This document shows, piece by piece, positions 1-7,275 of a stretch of DNA of 64,000 bases; position 1 is the stretch's first letter, and each line of letters begins with the position of its first letter. The notes beneath the pieces were generated by a model. It had not been told where the DNA came from, made no database searches, and worked only from the letters and a program-made list of their open reading frames with translations. The stretch covers positions 71,713-135,712 of the forward strand of contig NZ_CAJPRT010000005.1 in the NCBI RefSeq assembly GCF_905373215.1. The letters are read 5' to 3'. A program made the translations under genes and the position numbers. Source of the DNA: an uncultured Campylobacter sp. (GTDB taxonomy: Bacteria > Campylobacterota > Campylobacteria > Campylobacterales > Campylobacteraceae).

Positions 1-1
1 A

Positions 2-118
2 AGCCTCGCGCGGAGTAAGAACTTAGGGCTAAATTTTAAGGCGATCGCGCTAAAGCGTTTTACGAGCGATCCGCGGCACCGAACGAAAAGCGATGCAAAA
101 ATAAAATTTAAAGAGTAA
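2..118 (+). CDS. Possible 3' end of an upstream gene (partial)
   Basis: Frame 2 is open from the window edge to a TAA at 116-118, giving 38 codons, and ends four bases before the pssA start. That spacing would fit an upstream cistron of the same operon. In C. jejuni I recall a phosphatidylserine decarboxylase-related gene just before pssA, but these 38 residues carry no motif I recognise. Frame 1 closes at 16-18, so a different gene end is possible. Confidence 0.3.
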   Translation, partial: SLARSKNLGLNFKAIALKRFTSDPRHRTKSDAKIKFKE

Positions 119-121
119 GAG

Positions 122-871
122 ATGGAAGAGGAAAAGGGAAAATTGATCTACATATTGCCGAATTTTTTCACGGCGGCAAGTGCATTTTTAGCGGTCATCA
201 GCATAATTTCTACGATCAAAGGCAACTTCAGCGCCGCGATCTTTTATATCATTTTATCCTTGATCTGCGATGGGCTTGACGGCCGCGTGGCGAGGCTAAC
301 GCATGCGACATCGAAATTCGGCGTGGAGTTCGATAGCCTTGCGGATATCGTTGCTTTCGGCGTAGCGCCGGCGCTGCTATTTTACTGTGCGGTCGGGCAC
401 GATTACGGTAAGGTTGGCTCGCTCGTAGCCGCACTTTACGTGGTTTTCGGCGCGATCAGACTGGCGCGATTCAATGTCACTACGGGCACCTACGAGCCTA
501 GCGTTTTTATCGGGCTGCCGATTCCGACAGCTGCGATTACGATGGCGTTTTGGATCGGAATTTATCTAAAATATGAGCTCTCCAAAGGGTTTGGGGTATT
601 TTTGATCATCGCAATGGCGGCGCTATCGTTTTTGATGGTAAGCAACATCCGCTTTCCGAGCTTTAAAAAGATCAGCCTAAAACGCCCCAATGCGATTAAA
701 ATTTTAGTGCTTCTAATCGTCGTATTTTTCTCGCTTTTATATCTTTTCAGGCTGGAATTTCCGGCGGTGCTAGCCTTAGCTTACATCCTTTACGGTTTAG
801 TCCGCGGAGCTTTAAATTTAAGCGCGGCCAAATTTCATAAAAAAGACAAACCCGAGGAAACGGCGAAATAA
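122..871 (+). CDS. pssA: CDP-diacylglycerol-serine O-phosphatidyltransferase
   Basis: Makes phosphatidylserine from CDP-diacylglycerol and serine in the inner membrane, the first step to phosphatidylethanolamine. The CDP-alcohol phosphotransferase signature DGxxAR-x8-G-x3-D-x3-D is complete at residues 53-75 (D53, G54, A57, R58, G67, D71, D75). About seven or eight hydrophobic helices surround it, and the C-terminal tail is lysine-rich and cytoplasmic. Length 249 aa is usual for the family. The ATG at 122 follows an AAGAG-type ribosome site. It precedes leuA by 84 bases on the same strand. Confidence 0.93.
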   Translation: MEEEKGKLIYILPNFFTAASAFLAVISIISTIKGNFSAAIFYIILSLICDGLDGRVARLTHATSKFGVEFDSLADIVAFGVAPALLFYCAVGHDYGKVGSLVAALYVVFGAIRLARFNVTTGTYEPSVFIGLPIPTAAITMAFWIGIYLKYELSKGFGVFLIIAMAALSFLMVSNIRFPSFKKISLKRPNAIKILVLLIVVFFSLLYLFRLEFPAVLALAYILYGLVRGALNLSAAKFHKKDKPEETAK

Positions 872-955
872 TCTCAGATATGTTTATTGTCGCGATTGTT
901 TTAAGCTTGCACGGCTATAATTTCGCCAAATTTTAACGATTTGAAAGGATCTGTA

Positions 956-2470
956 ATGGACAAAAATAAAATCATAATCTTCGATACGACGCTTCGTGAC
1001 GGCGAGCAAAGCCCCGGAGCGTCGATGAATACGGACGAAAAGATACATCTTGCGTTGCAGCTTGAAAAGCTGGGCGTAGATGTTATCGAGGCGGGTTTTG
1101 CGGCGGCGAGCCCCGGGGACTTTGACGCGATAGAAAAGATCGCGGGCGCCGTTAGCAAGGCTCGCGTCTGTTCACTTGCGCGCGCTTTAGAAAAAGACAT
1201 AAAGGCCGCAGGCGAAGCGATAAAGGGCGCGAAGCTTGGGCGCATCCACACCTTCATTGCCACAAGTCCCATCCATATGGAATTTAAACTCAAAATGCAG
1301 CCGCAAGAGGTCATAAAGCGCGCCGTAGAGTCTGTGCAATACGCTAGAAGCCTATGCGATGACGTGGAGTTTAGTTGCGAGGATGCGTGCAGAAGCGATA
1401 TGGGTTTTTTAAAAGAGATCTGCGACGCCGCGATAAGCGCAGGGGCCTCCACCATAAATATCCCCGATACGGTGGGCTATCTCTATCCGGATGAGATCAC
1501 TGCGCGCATAGGCGAGATCGTTAAGCTTATCGACGGGCGCGCCGTAGTTTCGGTGCATAACCACAACGACTTGGGAATGGCTACCGTAAATTCCTTAGCC
1601 GCTATTTTAGCAGGAGCCAGACAGGTCGAGTGTACGATAAACGGTATCGGCGAGCGCGCGGGCAACGCGGCGCTGGAGGAGATCGTAATGGCGATCAAGA
1701 CGCGCAGGGATAAATTTGCGCCGCTTTATACCGATATAAATTTGAAAGAAATTTATCCATCCAGCCGCTTAGTCGCGAGCATCACCGGTATCGAGCCGCA
1801 ACCTAATAAGGCGATCGTGGGCAAAAACGCCTTCGCGCATGAAAGCGGCATCCACCAAGACGGCGTGCTAAAACACAAAGAAACTTACGAGATCATGCAC
1901 GCCAAGGATATCGGACTTGATAAAAACTCGCTCGTACTGGGCAAACACAGCGGCCGCCACGCCTTTAAAGACAAGCTGGTATCTTTGGGCTATGAGCTTA
2001 GTAACGAGCAGATTGAGATCGCGTTTAATAAATTTAAAGCGCTCGCCGATAGCAAAAAGGACGTTTTCGACGAGGATATTAGAGAGCTTGTAAACGACGA
2101 GTTCGTAGGAGCCGAAAAGACCTATGAAGTGCTAGTTTTAAGCTCCAATAGCTGCAACAAAGGACACGCTAGCACTGCGCTTACGCTAAGGTATAAGGAT
2201 GAAATTTTAAGCGACAGCGCGCTTGGAAACGGCGGCGTGGATGCGATATTTAAGGCGATAGACCGTATCAGCGGCATAAGCGGTAGCTTGAAAGAGTATC
2301 AAGTAAAAGCGGTCTCGCAGGGCAAAGACGCGCTGGCGAAAGTAACCGTCAAGGTGGAATTTGCGGGCGAGGGCGCCATCATCGGCAGAGGACTTGACGT
2401 AGATACGATGCTAGCGTCTGCAAAGGCCTACGTTGCGGCGCTAAATACATATCTGGACGCCAAGTGCTAA
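956..2470 (+). CDS. leuA: 2-isopropylmalate synthase
   Basis: Condenses acetyl-CoA with 2-oxoisovalerate in the first committed step of leucine synthesis. The N-terminal DxTLRDGEQ motif (residues 10-18) and the HNHND metal site (about residue 200) mark the HMGL-like TIM barrel. GKHSGRHAF (about residue 330) and the C-terminal regulatory LeuA dimer domain follow. The expected product is about 504 aa. The ATG at 956 is preferred over the in-frame TTG at 941, because AAAGGA at 944-949 forms the ribosome site for the ATG. The dimer domain suggests leucine feedback inhibition, by family knowledge. Confidence 0.95.
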   Translation: MDKNKIIIFDTTLRDGEQSPGASMNTDEKIHLALQLEKLGVDVIEAGFAAASPGDFDAIEKIAGAVSKARVCSLARALEKDIKAAGEAIKGAKLGRIHTFIATSPIHMEFKLKMQPQEVIKRAVESVQYARSLCDDVEFSCEDACRSDMGFLKEICDAAISAGASTINIPDTVGYLYPDEITARIGEIVKLIDGRAVVSVHNHNDLGMATVNSLAAILAGARQVECTINGIGERAGNAALEEIVMAIKTRRDKFAPLYTDINLKEIYPSSRLVASITGIEPQPNKAIVGKNAFAHESGIHQDGVLKHKETYEIMHAKDIGLDKNSLVLGKHSGRHAFKDKLVSLGYELSNEQIEIAFNKFKALADSKKDVFDEDIRELVNDEFVGAEKTYEVLVLSSNSCNKGHASTALTLRYKDEILSDSALGNGGVDAIFKAIDRISGISGSLKEYQVKAVSQGKDALAKVTVKVEFAGEGAIIGRGLDVDTMLASAKAYVAALNTYLDAKC

Positions 2471-2626
2471 GATGTCGGCGTGCACGGCGAGGTTTATTAA
2501 ATTTAACGCAAATTCCGCCAGATTAAACAAATCAAAAGCAAAATTTTAATAATATTTTGCACTTAAAACGTTGGAGTAGGGGTATTGATCCGAAACTCGT
2601 TTTAAAATTTATTTATGGAGACTTTT

Positions 2627-2965
2627 ATGAAAAAAGTTCTTGTATTGTTATTTGCGCTTTGCGGCGCAGCTTTCGCTAGCGAGCAGCTAAGTGCTTACAC
2701 TCAGATCGTTTCTTATTCTGCGATCACGGTCGGTATCGTTTTAGGATTGGCCGCCTTCGGTGGCGCTATGGGTATGGGAAATGCTGCTAACGCGACAATT
2801 ACCGGTATTGCTAGAAACCCGAGCGTAGCTAGTAAGCTATCGACTACGATGTATATTTCGCTTGCGATGATCGAAGCACAGGTTATCTACGCGCTAGTTA
2901 TTGCTTTCATCTTGCTTTTTGCTAACCCTTTCGTAACAGAAGGTCTTGCGGCTGCTGCAAAATAA
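2627..2965 (+). CDS. atpE: F0F1 ATP synthase subunit c
   Basis: Proteolipid of the rotor ring that carries protons through F0. Residues 1-17 form a signal-like hydrophobic start, as in other Campylobacter c subunits. Two transmembrane helices flank a polar loop with ARNPS (about residues 62-66). The proton-binding carboxylate is E83 in the second helix. The ATG at 2627 is chosen over the one at 2615 because the upstream ATGGAG supplies its ribosome site. atpE stands alone, apart from other ATP synthase genes, and ends in its own terminator. Confidence 0.93.
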   Translation: MKKVLVLLFALCGAAFASEQLSAYTQIVSYSAITVGIVLGLAAFGGAMGMGNAANATITGIARNPSVASKLSTTMYISLAMIEAQVIYALVIAFILLFANPFVTEGLAAAAK

Positions 2966-2970
2966 TCCTA

Positions 2971-2990
2971 AGCCCGAGAAATCGGGCTTT
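2971..2990 (+). terminator. Rho-independent-type terminator after atpE
   Basis: AGCCCGA pairs with TCGGGCT across a four-base loop (GAAA), followed by a short T run. It starts six bases after the atpE stop and separates atpE from the tRNA-Leu. Confidence 0.75.
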
Positions 2991-2997
2991 AAACTTA

Positions 2998-3003
2998 TAT
3001 AAT
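2998..3003 (+). promoter_or_regulatory. Putative -10 box for tRNA-Leu
   Basis: TATAAT lies 31 bases upstream of the mature tRNA 5' end and after the atpE terminator, so it is a plausible sigma-70 -10 element for the tRNA. No clear -35 is visible, which is normal in Campylobacter. Confidence 0.4.
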
Positions 3004-3034
3004 TCAAGGCTTGAGATTAAGCTTTAAAATTTAT

Positions 3035-3119
3035 GCGACCGTGGTGGAATTGGTAGACACGCTATCTTGAGGGGGTAGTGCCGCAAGGTGTACGAGTTCA
3101 AATCTCGTCGGTCGCACCA
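3035..3119 (+). tRNA. tRNA-Leu (anticodon GAG)
   Basis: The acceptor arm GCGACCG (3035-3041) pairs with CGGTCGC (3109-3115), then discriminator A and encoded CCA (3117-3119). The anticodon stem CTATC/GGTAG closes the loop TTGAGGG with GAG at positions 34-36. The T arm includes GTTCAAATC. The variable arm is long, as in class II leucine tRNAs. Its 3' side borders the accessory island, so it is a likely integration site. Confidence 0.95.
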
Positions 3120-3357
3120 TCTATCAGAATTTCCCCTATTTTTTAGTTTTTTGAATTTTTTAAAAGCCCTATTTTTGGGAATTTTAAAATTACTCTTAAA
3201 AAATTTTAATACTTAGAACTGCCGATTGATACATATATTTTAAGAAAAACTACTATATATTAAAAAATTGTATAGTAGCTCTTTCTGCGCTCTCGCCTTG
3301 TTAATCCTTTGAGGAAATTCTATAATCTGCCTAAAATTACTATACAAAGGAAGAAAG

Positions 3358-3945
3358 ATGACAGAAGTTTTTACCAAAATTAAGGATAATCCAATTTTTA
3401 AATCAGACCCTGACAAAGTAGTCAGGAATTTTATTTTGCCGCAATATAAGCGCACTATGGTCGAAGTCTTAGATGATTTTATAGCCGTTAAATTTTATAG
3501 CTCACCAGCCAGAGACGGAACGATTAAAATGCATAGACACTATCACTATACGCAAGGTGGCAAGTTAATCAAGGTTTTAGGTAATGCCGACGAAATAACA
3601 TTCGAAGGGGCTAGAATATTGTTAAAGAAATTAATATCAAATAGCTATACTAATGGTGTGGCGGCTCCAAAGAATACGCTAGCGAGTGTTTTTAAAATTT
3701 ACTGCAAATATAACGCTTTTGCCGAAAGAACGTTAAGAAAATTACGATTTAGATTTCAATCGAGGCTAAAGTACGTTAGCGATAAGGATATCGGCAAGAT
3801 TACTAAAAAAGAGATAATGCAGATATTAGACCCTATTTACAAGAATGGAAATTTGCACTTTTAAAAGATTTGTTTTATTTTATCCGTTCTTTATTCAGGT
3901 TCGCGCGAGATAGAGGTATAAGCGATAATCTTTTAGGCTCTCTTT
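3358..3945 (+). pseudogene. Tyrosine integrase, N-terminal remnant (frameshifted)
   Basis: The open frame 3358-3864 (168 aa) resembles the arm-binding and SAM-like core-binding halves of phage or island integrases, for example the stretch with DKDIGKITKKEI near its end. It breaks off after YKNGN. The homologous continuation (LLKDLFYFIRSLFRFARDRGI) is readable in another frame from about 3843 to a TAA at 3945-3947, so an indel near 3847 is likely. The catalytic domain is missing here; a piece of it follows the insertion sequence as the 3' part of the next ORF. Its position 239 bases behind tRNA-Leu fits a tRNA-targeting integrase. Confidence 0.7.
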
Positions 3946-4671
3946 AACTTAAGCTCACATAAAGGAGTAGTAAGTTACGATGAGAACTATGAAAAACAAG
4001 TATATCTATCGTTCCCGAATTTCGGAAAAGAAATTTAGAGAGATTTTGAAGTATTTCGCAGAGGATATAGATGCTACTAAAATGTCAAATTTAACCGGAA
4101 TTTCTAGAATTTCCATTAATAAAATTCTAAAAAGCATTAGAATTTTGATATCCAAAGAGTGTGAGAAGATATCTAAGTTTTCGGGTGAGATAGAGATAGA
4201 TGAGAGCTACTTTGGAGCTAAGAGGGTAAGGGGAAAAAGAGGCAGAGGAGCAAGCGGAAAGCAGCGAGTGTTTGGAATGCTAAAGCGTGACGGTAAGGTC
4301 TATACCCAGATAGTTAAAAACTGCTCTGCTAATGAACTGATACCGATACTAAAAGAATTTAGCGAGCTTGATAGTTCTACTATCTATTCTGATTGCTGGA
4401 AGGCTTATGACGGTTTGGTTGATTACGGAGCCAAAGCACACTACAGAGTGAAGCACTTTAAAAATGAATTCGCTAATGGTAAAAATCATATAAACGGCAT
4501 AGAAAACTTCTGGGGTTATGCTAAACATAGACTAGCTAAATTTAAAGGTATTAAGAAAGAGAATTTCTTGCTTCATCTAAAGGAATGTGAATTTATATAT
4601 AATACTAAAACTATACAGGAAAACCTATATCAGAAACTGTTGAAATTGATAAGAGGGAATCCGCTTAAGTT
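3946..4671 (+). mobile_element. IS1595-family-like insertion sequence (approximate ends)
   Basis: The short inverted repeat AACTTAAGC (3946-3954) and GCTTAAGTT (4663-4671) brackets the transposase-like part of the next ORF and coincides with the end and resumption of integrase homology. That makes these plausible element ends, about 726 bp. The flanking octamers (CTCTCTTT and TACCGGAT) do not match, so no target duplication is visible. About 50 integrase codons seem absent between the flanks, suggesting an adjacent deletion. The repeat is short, so the ends are uncertain. Confidence 0.6.
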
Positions 4672-4936
4672 TACCGGATTAAGAAGCTCAAATGTAAGAA
4701 ATTTAACCTACGAGCATTTAAAAATAGACGATGGCGGAGAATATTCCTTGCTATTCCCGCAAGATGAAAATAAAGTGAAAGCTAATGGCGATGAACATCT
4801 GGGGCTTCCAAAGGAGGTAGGCAAGTGGCTAGAGAGCATAAAAACAAAGTCTCCTTTATCTTTTGTGAATACAGAGGGAAATGTTTTGAGTGAGGCGACG
4901 CTTGTTAAGGCTCTTAGCCAATACCTAATGCTATAG
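3980..4936 (+). CDS. IS1595-type transposase fused in frame to an integrase fragment
   Basis: Residues 1 to about 228 look like an ISXO2/IS1595 transposase: an N-terminal helix-turn-helix region, then DDE-type acidic residues in EIDESYFG, YSDCWKAY and INGIENFWGY. Such proteins usually end near a motif like RGNPL, present here at about 224-228. The frame then runs on for about 90 residues that read as the middle of a tyrosine-recombinase catalytic domain (TGLRSSNVRNLTYEHL, box I arginine). It stops before the HxxR and tyrosine motifs, so integrase activity is not expected. A ribosome site (AAGGAG) lies upstream at 3962-3967. The transposase half may be intact. Confidence 0.75.
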   Translation: MRTMKNKYIYRSRISEKKFREILKYFAEDIDATKMSNLTGISRISINKILKSIRILISKECEKISKFSGEIEIDESYFGAKRVRGKRGRGASGKQRVFGMLKRDGKVYTQIVKNCSANELIPILKEFSELDSSTIYSDCWKAYDGLVDYGAKAHYRVKHFKNEFANGKNHINGIENFWGYAKHRLAKFKGIKKENFLLHLKECEFIYNTKTIQENLYQKLLKLIRGNPLKFTGLRSSNVRNLTYEHLKIDDGGEYSLLFPQDENKVKANGDEHLGLPKEVGKWLESIKTKSPLSFVNTEGNVLSEATLVKALSQYLML

Positions 4937-5144
4937 CGCCACTAGCCGCATCAACGATAGGAATAACTATATTTAGCCCACCTGATTTGATTTTTACATA
5001 GTTATCAAAAACCTTGACATTATCAGGGTCGGCTAAAATATTTACAGGAATTCCTTTTATGAAATCGATTGTATCCGAAGTGGGCTCGATATACCAAGCA
5101 ACGCCTTGATTTGAATTGTTAGAAGTATTGTCATCTTCTGGCAT
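4914..5144 (-). CDS. Small protein of unknown function
   Basis: A 76-aa ORF with a good ribosome site (AGGAG) before its ATG. The N-terminus is acidic and N/S-rich. The middle is hydrophilic, with DPDNVKVFDNYVKIKSGG, and the C-terminus is hydrophobic (IVIPIVDAASGAIALGIG). Its 3' end overlaps the integrase remnant by 23 bases on the opposite strand, so the protein may be truncated or have acquired a new tail where the elements joined. I do not recognise a family. It is the last of the minus-strand island genes. Confidence 0.5.
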   Translation of the reverse strand: MPEDDNTSNNSNQGVAWYIEPTSDTIDFIKGIPVNILADPDNVKVFDNYVKIKSGGLNIVIPIVDAASGAIALGIG

Positions 5145-5153
5145 GATTTTCTC

Positions 5154-5819
5154 CTATTTATAGAATTTGTAATTTTTATCTAAATTTTCAATTTGTAAAT
5201 TAAAATTTTGTAGTAAATATTCATTTACTAGTTTATAGTCTTGCTTTGTCATCAAATAGACATTTACGGCATTTTTTTGATTGTCATAAAAAACTATGGT
5301 GCAAAATAGTATAAATTTATAATCTTTGTTAATTAACAAGGCAAATAATTTTACTAAACAAGCAAACAAATTTGATAAAATCAAAAAAAATCCCACAATA
5401 ACAAAACCAAATGGTGCAAAAATTTTTTGAACCGAGTTATCTGGTATCTTACCAATCATAGGATAAATACTTTTTTTAACCCAAACAATATTTTGTTTTG
5501 CTACCGTCGTATCTCGTTTATCCCAATAAACTTTATCATTATATAAATATACTTTTTCGGGTTTTCTAAATTTTCTAATAAAATCAATAAAAGCCCAAAT
5601 ATTGACTATTGGAAATGCTACAACCACAGAGCTAAATCTTGGATTTCTCATTTCATTTTTTAAAATTTCAAAAAACTCGTCACTATTCCAATCGACAACA
5701 CCAGTAAAAAATACAATATAAATCATTATAGTGTTACATACAAGTAAAAATGTAAAACCATACATTATCATTATAAAGTTATTTTTAATGATGAGCGGAG
5801 CTTTATCATAATCTCTCAT
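5154..5819 (-). CDS. Membrane protein of unknown function, paralogue of the 6257-6994 product
   Basis: 221 aa, starting MRDYDKAPLI. Two hydrophobic helices near the N-terminus, a hydrophilic segment and a further hydrophobic pair in the middle are followed by a charged tail. The second protein upstream (6257-6994) has the same RDYDKxPLI opening and a similar overall plan, so the two are diverged duplicates. Composition is strongly A+T-rich compared with the core genome, consistent with transfer. An immunity-type membrane protein is one possibility but only by context. Confidence 0.6.
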   Translation of the reverse strand: MRDYDKAPLIIKNNFIMIMYGFTFLLVCNTIMIYIVFFTGVVDWNSDEFFEILKNEMRNPRFSSVVVAFPIVNIWAFIDFIRKFRKPEKVYLYNDKVYWDKRDTTVAKQNIVWVKKSIYPMIGKIPDNSVQKIFAPFGFVIVGFFLILSNLFACLVKLFALLINKDYKFILFCTIVFYDNQKNAVNVYLMTKQDYKLVNEYLLQNFNLQIENLDKNYKFYK

Positions 5820-5887
5820 TTTAATCCTTTTTAAAAAATTTCTCTTATTGCAAGAATTTATTTAAATTCCCACAATGCCCACAACCT

Positions 5888-5987
5888 TGTCATTGCGAGA
5901 CCATGAAGTGGTCGAAACAATCCAGCATGAGGCGTTTTGAATTTGCAAATTTGCTTTAATAAACGGTTTCTCTGTTTCGCAATGACA
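5888..5987. repeat. MITE-like element with 11-bp terminal inverted repeats
   Basis: TGTCATTGCGA (5888-5898) is repeated in inverted form as TCGCAATGACA (5977-5987), enclosing about 78 bp. The left side also reads CATTGCGAG...AACAATCCA, like the small GCGAG/CAATCCA palindromic repeats scattered in many bacterial genomes. It lies in the spacer between the two paralogous membrane-protein genes and has no coding capacity. Confidence 0.55.
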
Positions 5988-6010
5988 TTTTAATACAAAA
6001 TTCAAATCTC

Positions 6011-6170
6011 GTCAGTATCGTTTGATACCGAATTTATTAAATTTACAAATTTAAACTTACTTTACAAATTCACACAATTAGTAAATTTAAATTTGCAAAT
6101 TTGATATTTGGATCTGTTTGATCTGAATTAGCCCCCCCGGTTAAACTCAAAGAATATAGCAGTCTTTTTT
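6011..6170. repeat. Long direct repeat, copy A
   Basis: About 160 bp, closely similar to 7037-7190. Both start GTCAGTATCG with a small hairpin, run through a segment of AAATTTG words and TTGGATCTGTTTGATCTGAATT, and end in AGTCTTTTTT. The copies flank the 6257-6994 gene, suggesting duplication of a gene-plus-spacer unit. Copy A contains a C7 run (6132-6138; G7 on the coding strand) where copy B has a broken run. Confidence 0.75.
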
Positions 6171-6231
6171 CTGCTTTATCCAACTCGTTTGTTGCCTTGT
6201 TAATTCTACTTGAATTACTCTTTTTTTGTCT
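6070..6231 (-). pseudogene. Open remnant of a small protein (copy A)
   Basis: A frame without a start codon reads 53 residues and ends ...NSDQTDPNIKFANLNLLIV and stop. The same C-terminal wording is encoded in copy B at 7087-7190, so the repeats preserve the 3' end of a former gene. A ribosome-site-like AAGGAG lies just upstream (6230-6237 region, minus strand), but no in-frame start follows it. The product is not recognised. Confidence 0.45.
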
Positions 6232-6256
6232 CCTTATTAGAATTTTTTAATATTTT

Positions 6257-6994
6257 TTATATATCTGTATCCAAATTTATATGAAAAAATGTATAAAAAT
6301 ATTCTTTTAACAAATCGTGGTCTTTTTGATTAAAAAAAGCTATTGTTGTTCCTTGTTGTATTACTACGCGAATACCCCTTATCCAACCTATGTCAATTAC
6401 AAACTTTTGTGAATATTTCCAAAAATCTATAAGATTTTTATTTGATTTTTTATAAAGCAACATACGAAATAAAATATCATACATAATTGCCAAAAATAAA
6501 GCAAAAGCATAAATAAATAAACCTATTATAAATTCGCTATCAAAAGTAAATATAAAACCACCTATTGATACAATTAAAATAGGGTATATTGTTATGAATT
6601 TTGCACTAAGTATGATATATAAAAATGAAGAAAATTCTTTATTTCCTAATAAACTATAAATTTTTCGTATTTGTAAATCGTTATCGTAATATATCGCTTT
6701 CATATCATACGAAAGTAAAACATGGCGCTTTTTTGAAAATATAGTTATCATATAAGAAATAGTTAAAAATCCTACAAATATCAAAAATAAGATATAAATT
6801 TTTCTTATTATTTCGTCAAATTCATCAAATTTGATGTGGTGCTGTATTACAAAAGTAAAAAGCAAAGAAATAAAGAAAAATATTAAATTTAAAATACCGT
6901 GAAGCAATATTTCTCTACTGTAATCACGTAAAATCAACGGCTCTTTGTCATAATCCCTTAAATTCTTGTTTTTATTAAAAACATCATTATCCAC
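6257..6994 (-). CDS. Membrane protein of unknown function, paralogue of the 5154-5819 product
   Basis: 245 aa. After a short charged N-terminus with RDYDKEPLI there are about four hydrophobic helices (two near residues 30-90, two near 125-180) and a hydrophilic C-terminal third. It shares its opening and plan with the 5154-5819 product. The gene is very A+T-rich and flanked by the direct repeats. Duplicated small membrane proteins beside broken small ORFs can be immunity genes of toxin cassettes; that is inference only. Confidence 0.6.
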   Translation of the reverse strand: MDNDVFNKNKNLRDYDKEPLILRDYSREILLHGILNLIFFFISLLFTFVIQHHIKFDEFDEIIRKIYILFLIFVGFLTISYMITIFSKKRHVLLSYDMKAIYYDNDLQIRKIYSLLGNKEFSSFLYIILSAKFITIYPILIVSIGGFIFTFDSEFIIGLFIYAFALFLAIMYDILFRMLLYKKSNKNLIDFWKYSQKFVIDIGWIRGIRVVIQQGTTIAFFNQKDHDLLKEYFYTFFHINLDTDI

Positions 6995-7036
6995 CTTTCA
7001 TCCTTTTTATACAATTTCATTTTAAATTCAATATCG

Positions 7037-7190
7037 GTCAGTATCGCCGATACTGGATTTTATGAATTTACAAATTTAAACTTACTTCAAATTCGCACAA
7101 TTAGTAAATTTAAATTTGCAAATTTGATATTTGGATCTGTTTGATCTGAATTGCCCTCGGTTAAATCCAAAATCCATGGCAGTCTTTTTT
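7037..7190. repeat. Long direct repeat, copy B
   Basis: Second copy of the 6011-6170 repeat. Its opening hairpin CAGTATCG/CGATACTG differs from copy A but keeps pairing. It holds the 3' part of a broken ORF and leads toward the end of the 7272-8303 gene. Confidence 0.75.
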
Positions 7191-7275
7191 ATACCACAGC
7201 TTGTTAATTGTTCAATCTCCTATACCCCGCCCAAGCTAGCTCTGCATATGTTTTTAGCGCCTCAAACTTTCTCAT
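7087..7275 (-). pseudogene. Broken small ORF coupled to the 7272-8303 gene
   Basis: An ATG overlaps the stop of the upstream gene (ATGA at 7275-7272) and opens a 23-codon ORF, with EALKTYAELAWAGYRRL, ending at 7204. A second stretch (KTAMDLDLTEGNSDQTDP...LLIVRI) reads in another frame and stops at 7087-7089. It shares its end with the copy A remnant. The pieces look like the start and finish of one decayed gene. The family is not recognised. Confidence 0.5.

Noticed and set aside
901..1455. Long minus-strand ORF opposite leuA
   Set aside because: Shadow of the leuA frame in G+C-rich DNA; no ribosome site or family similarity.
6001..6013. A second tRNA-Leu gene
   Set aside because: Only 13 bases of the T arm match; there is no acceptor stem or anticodon arm, so at best it is an attachment-site trace.
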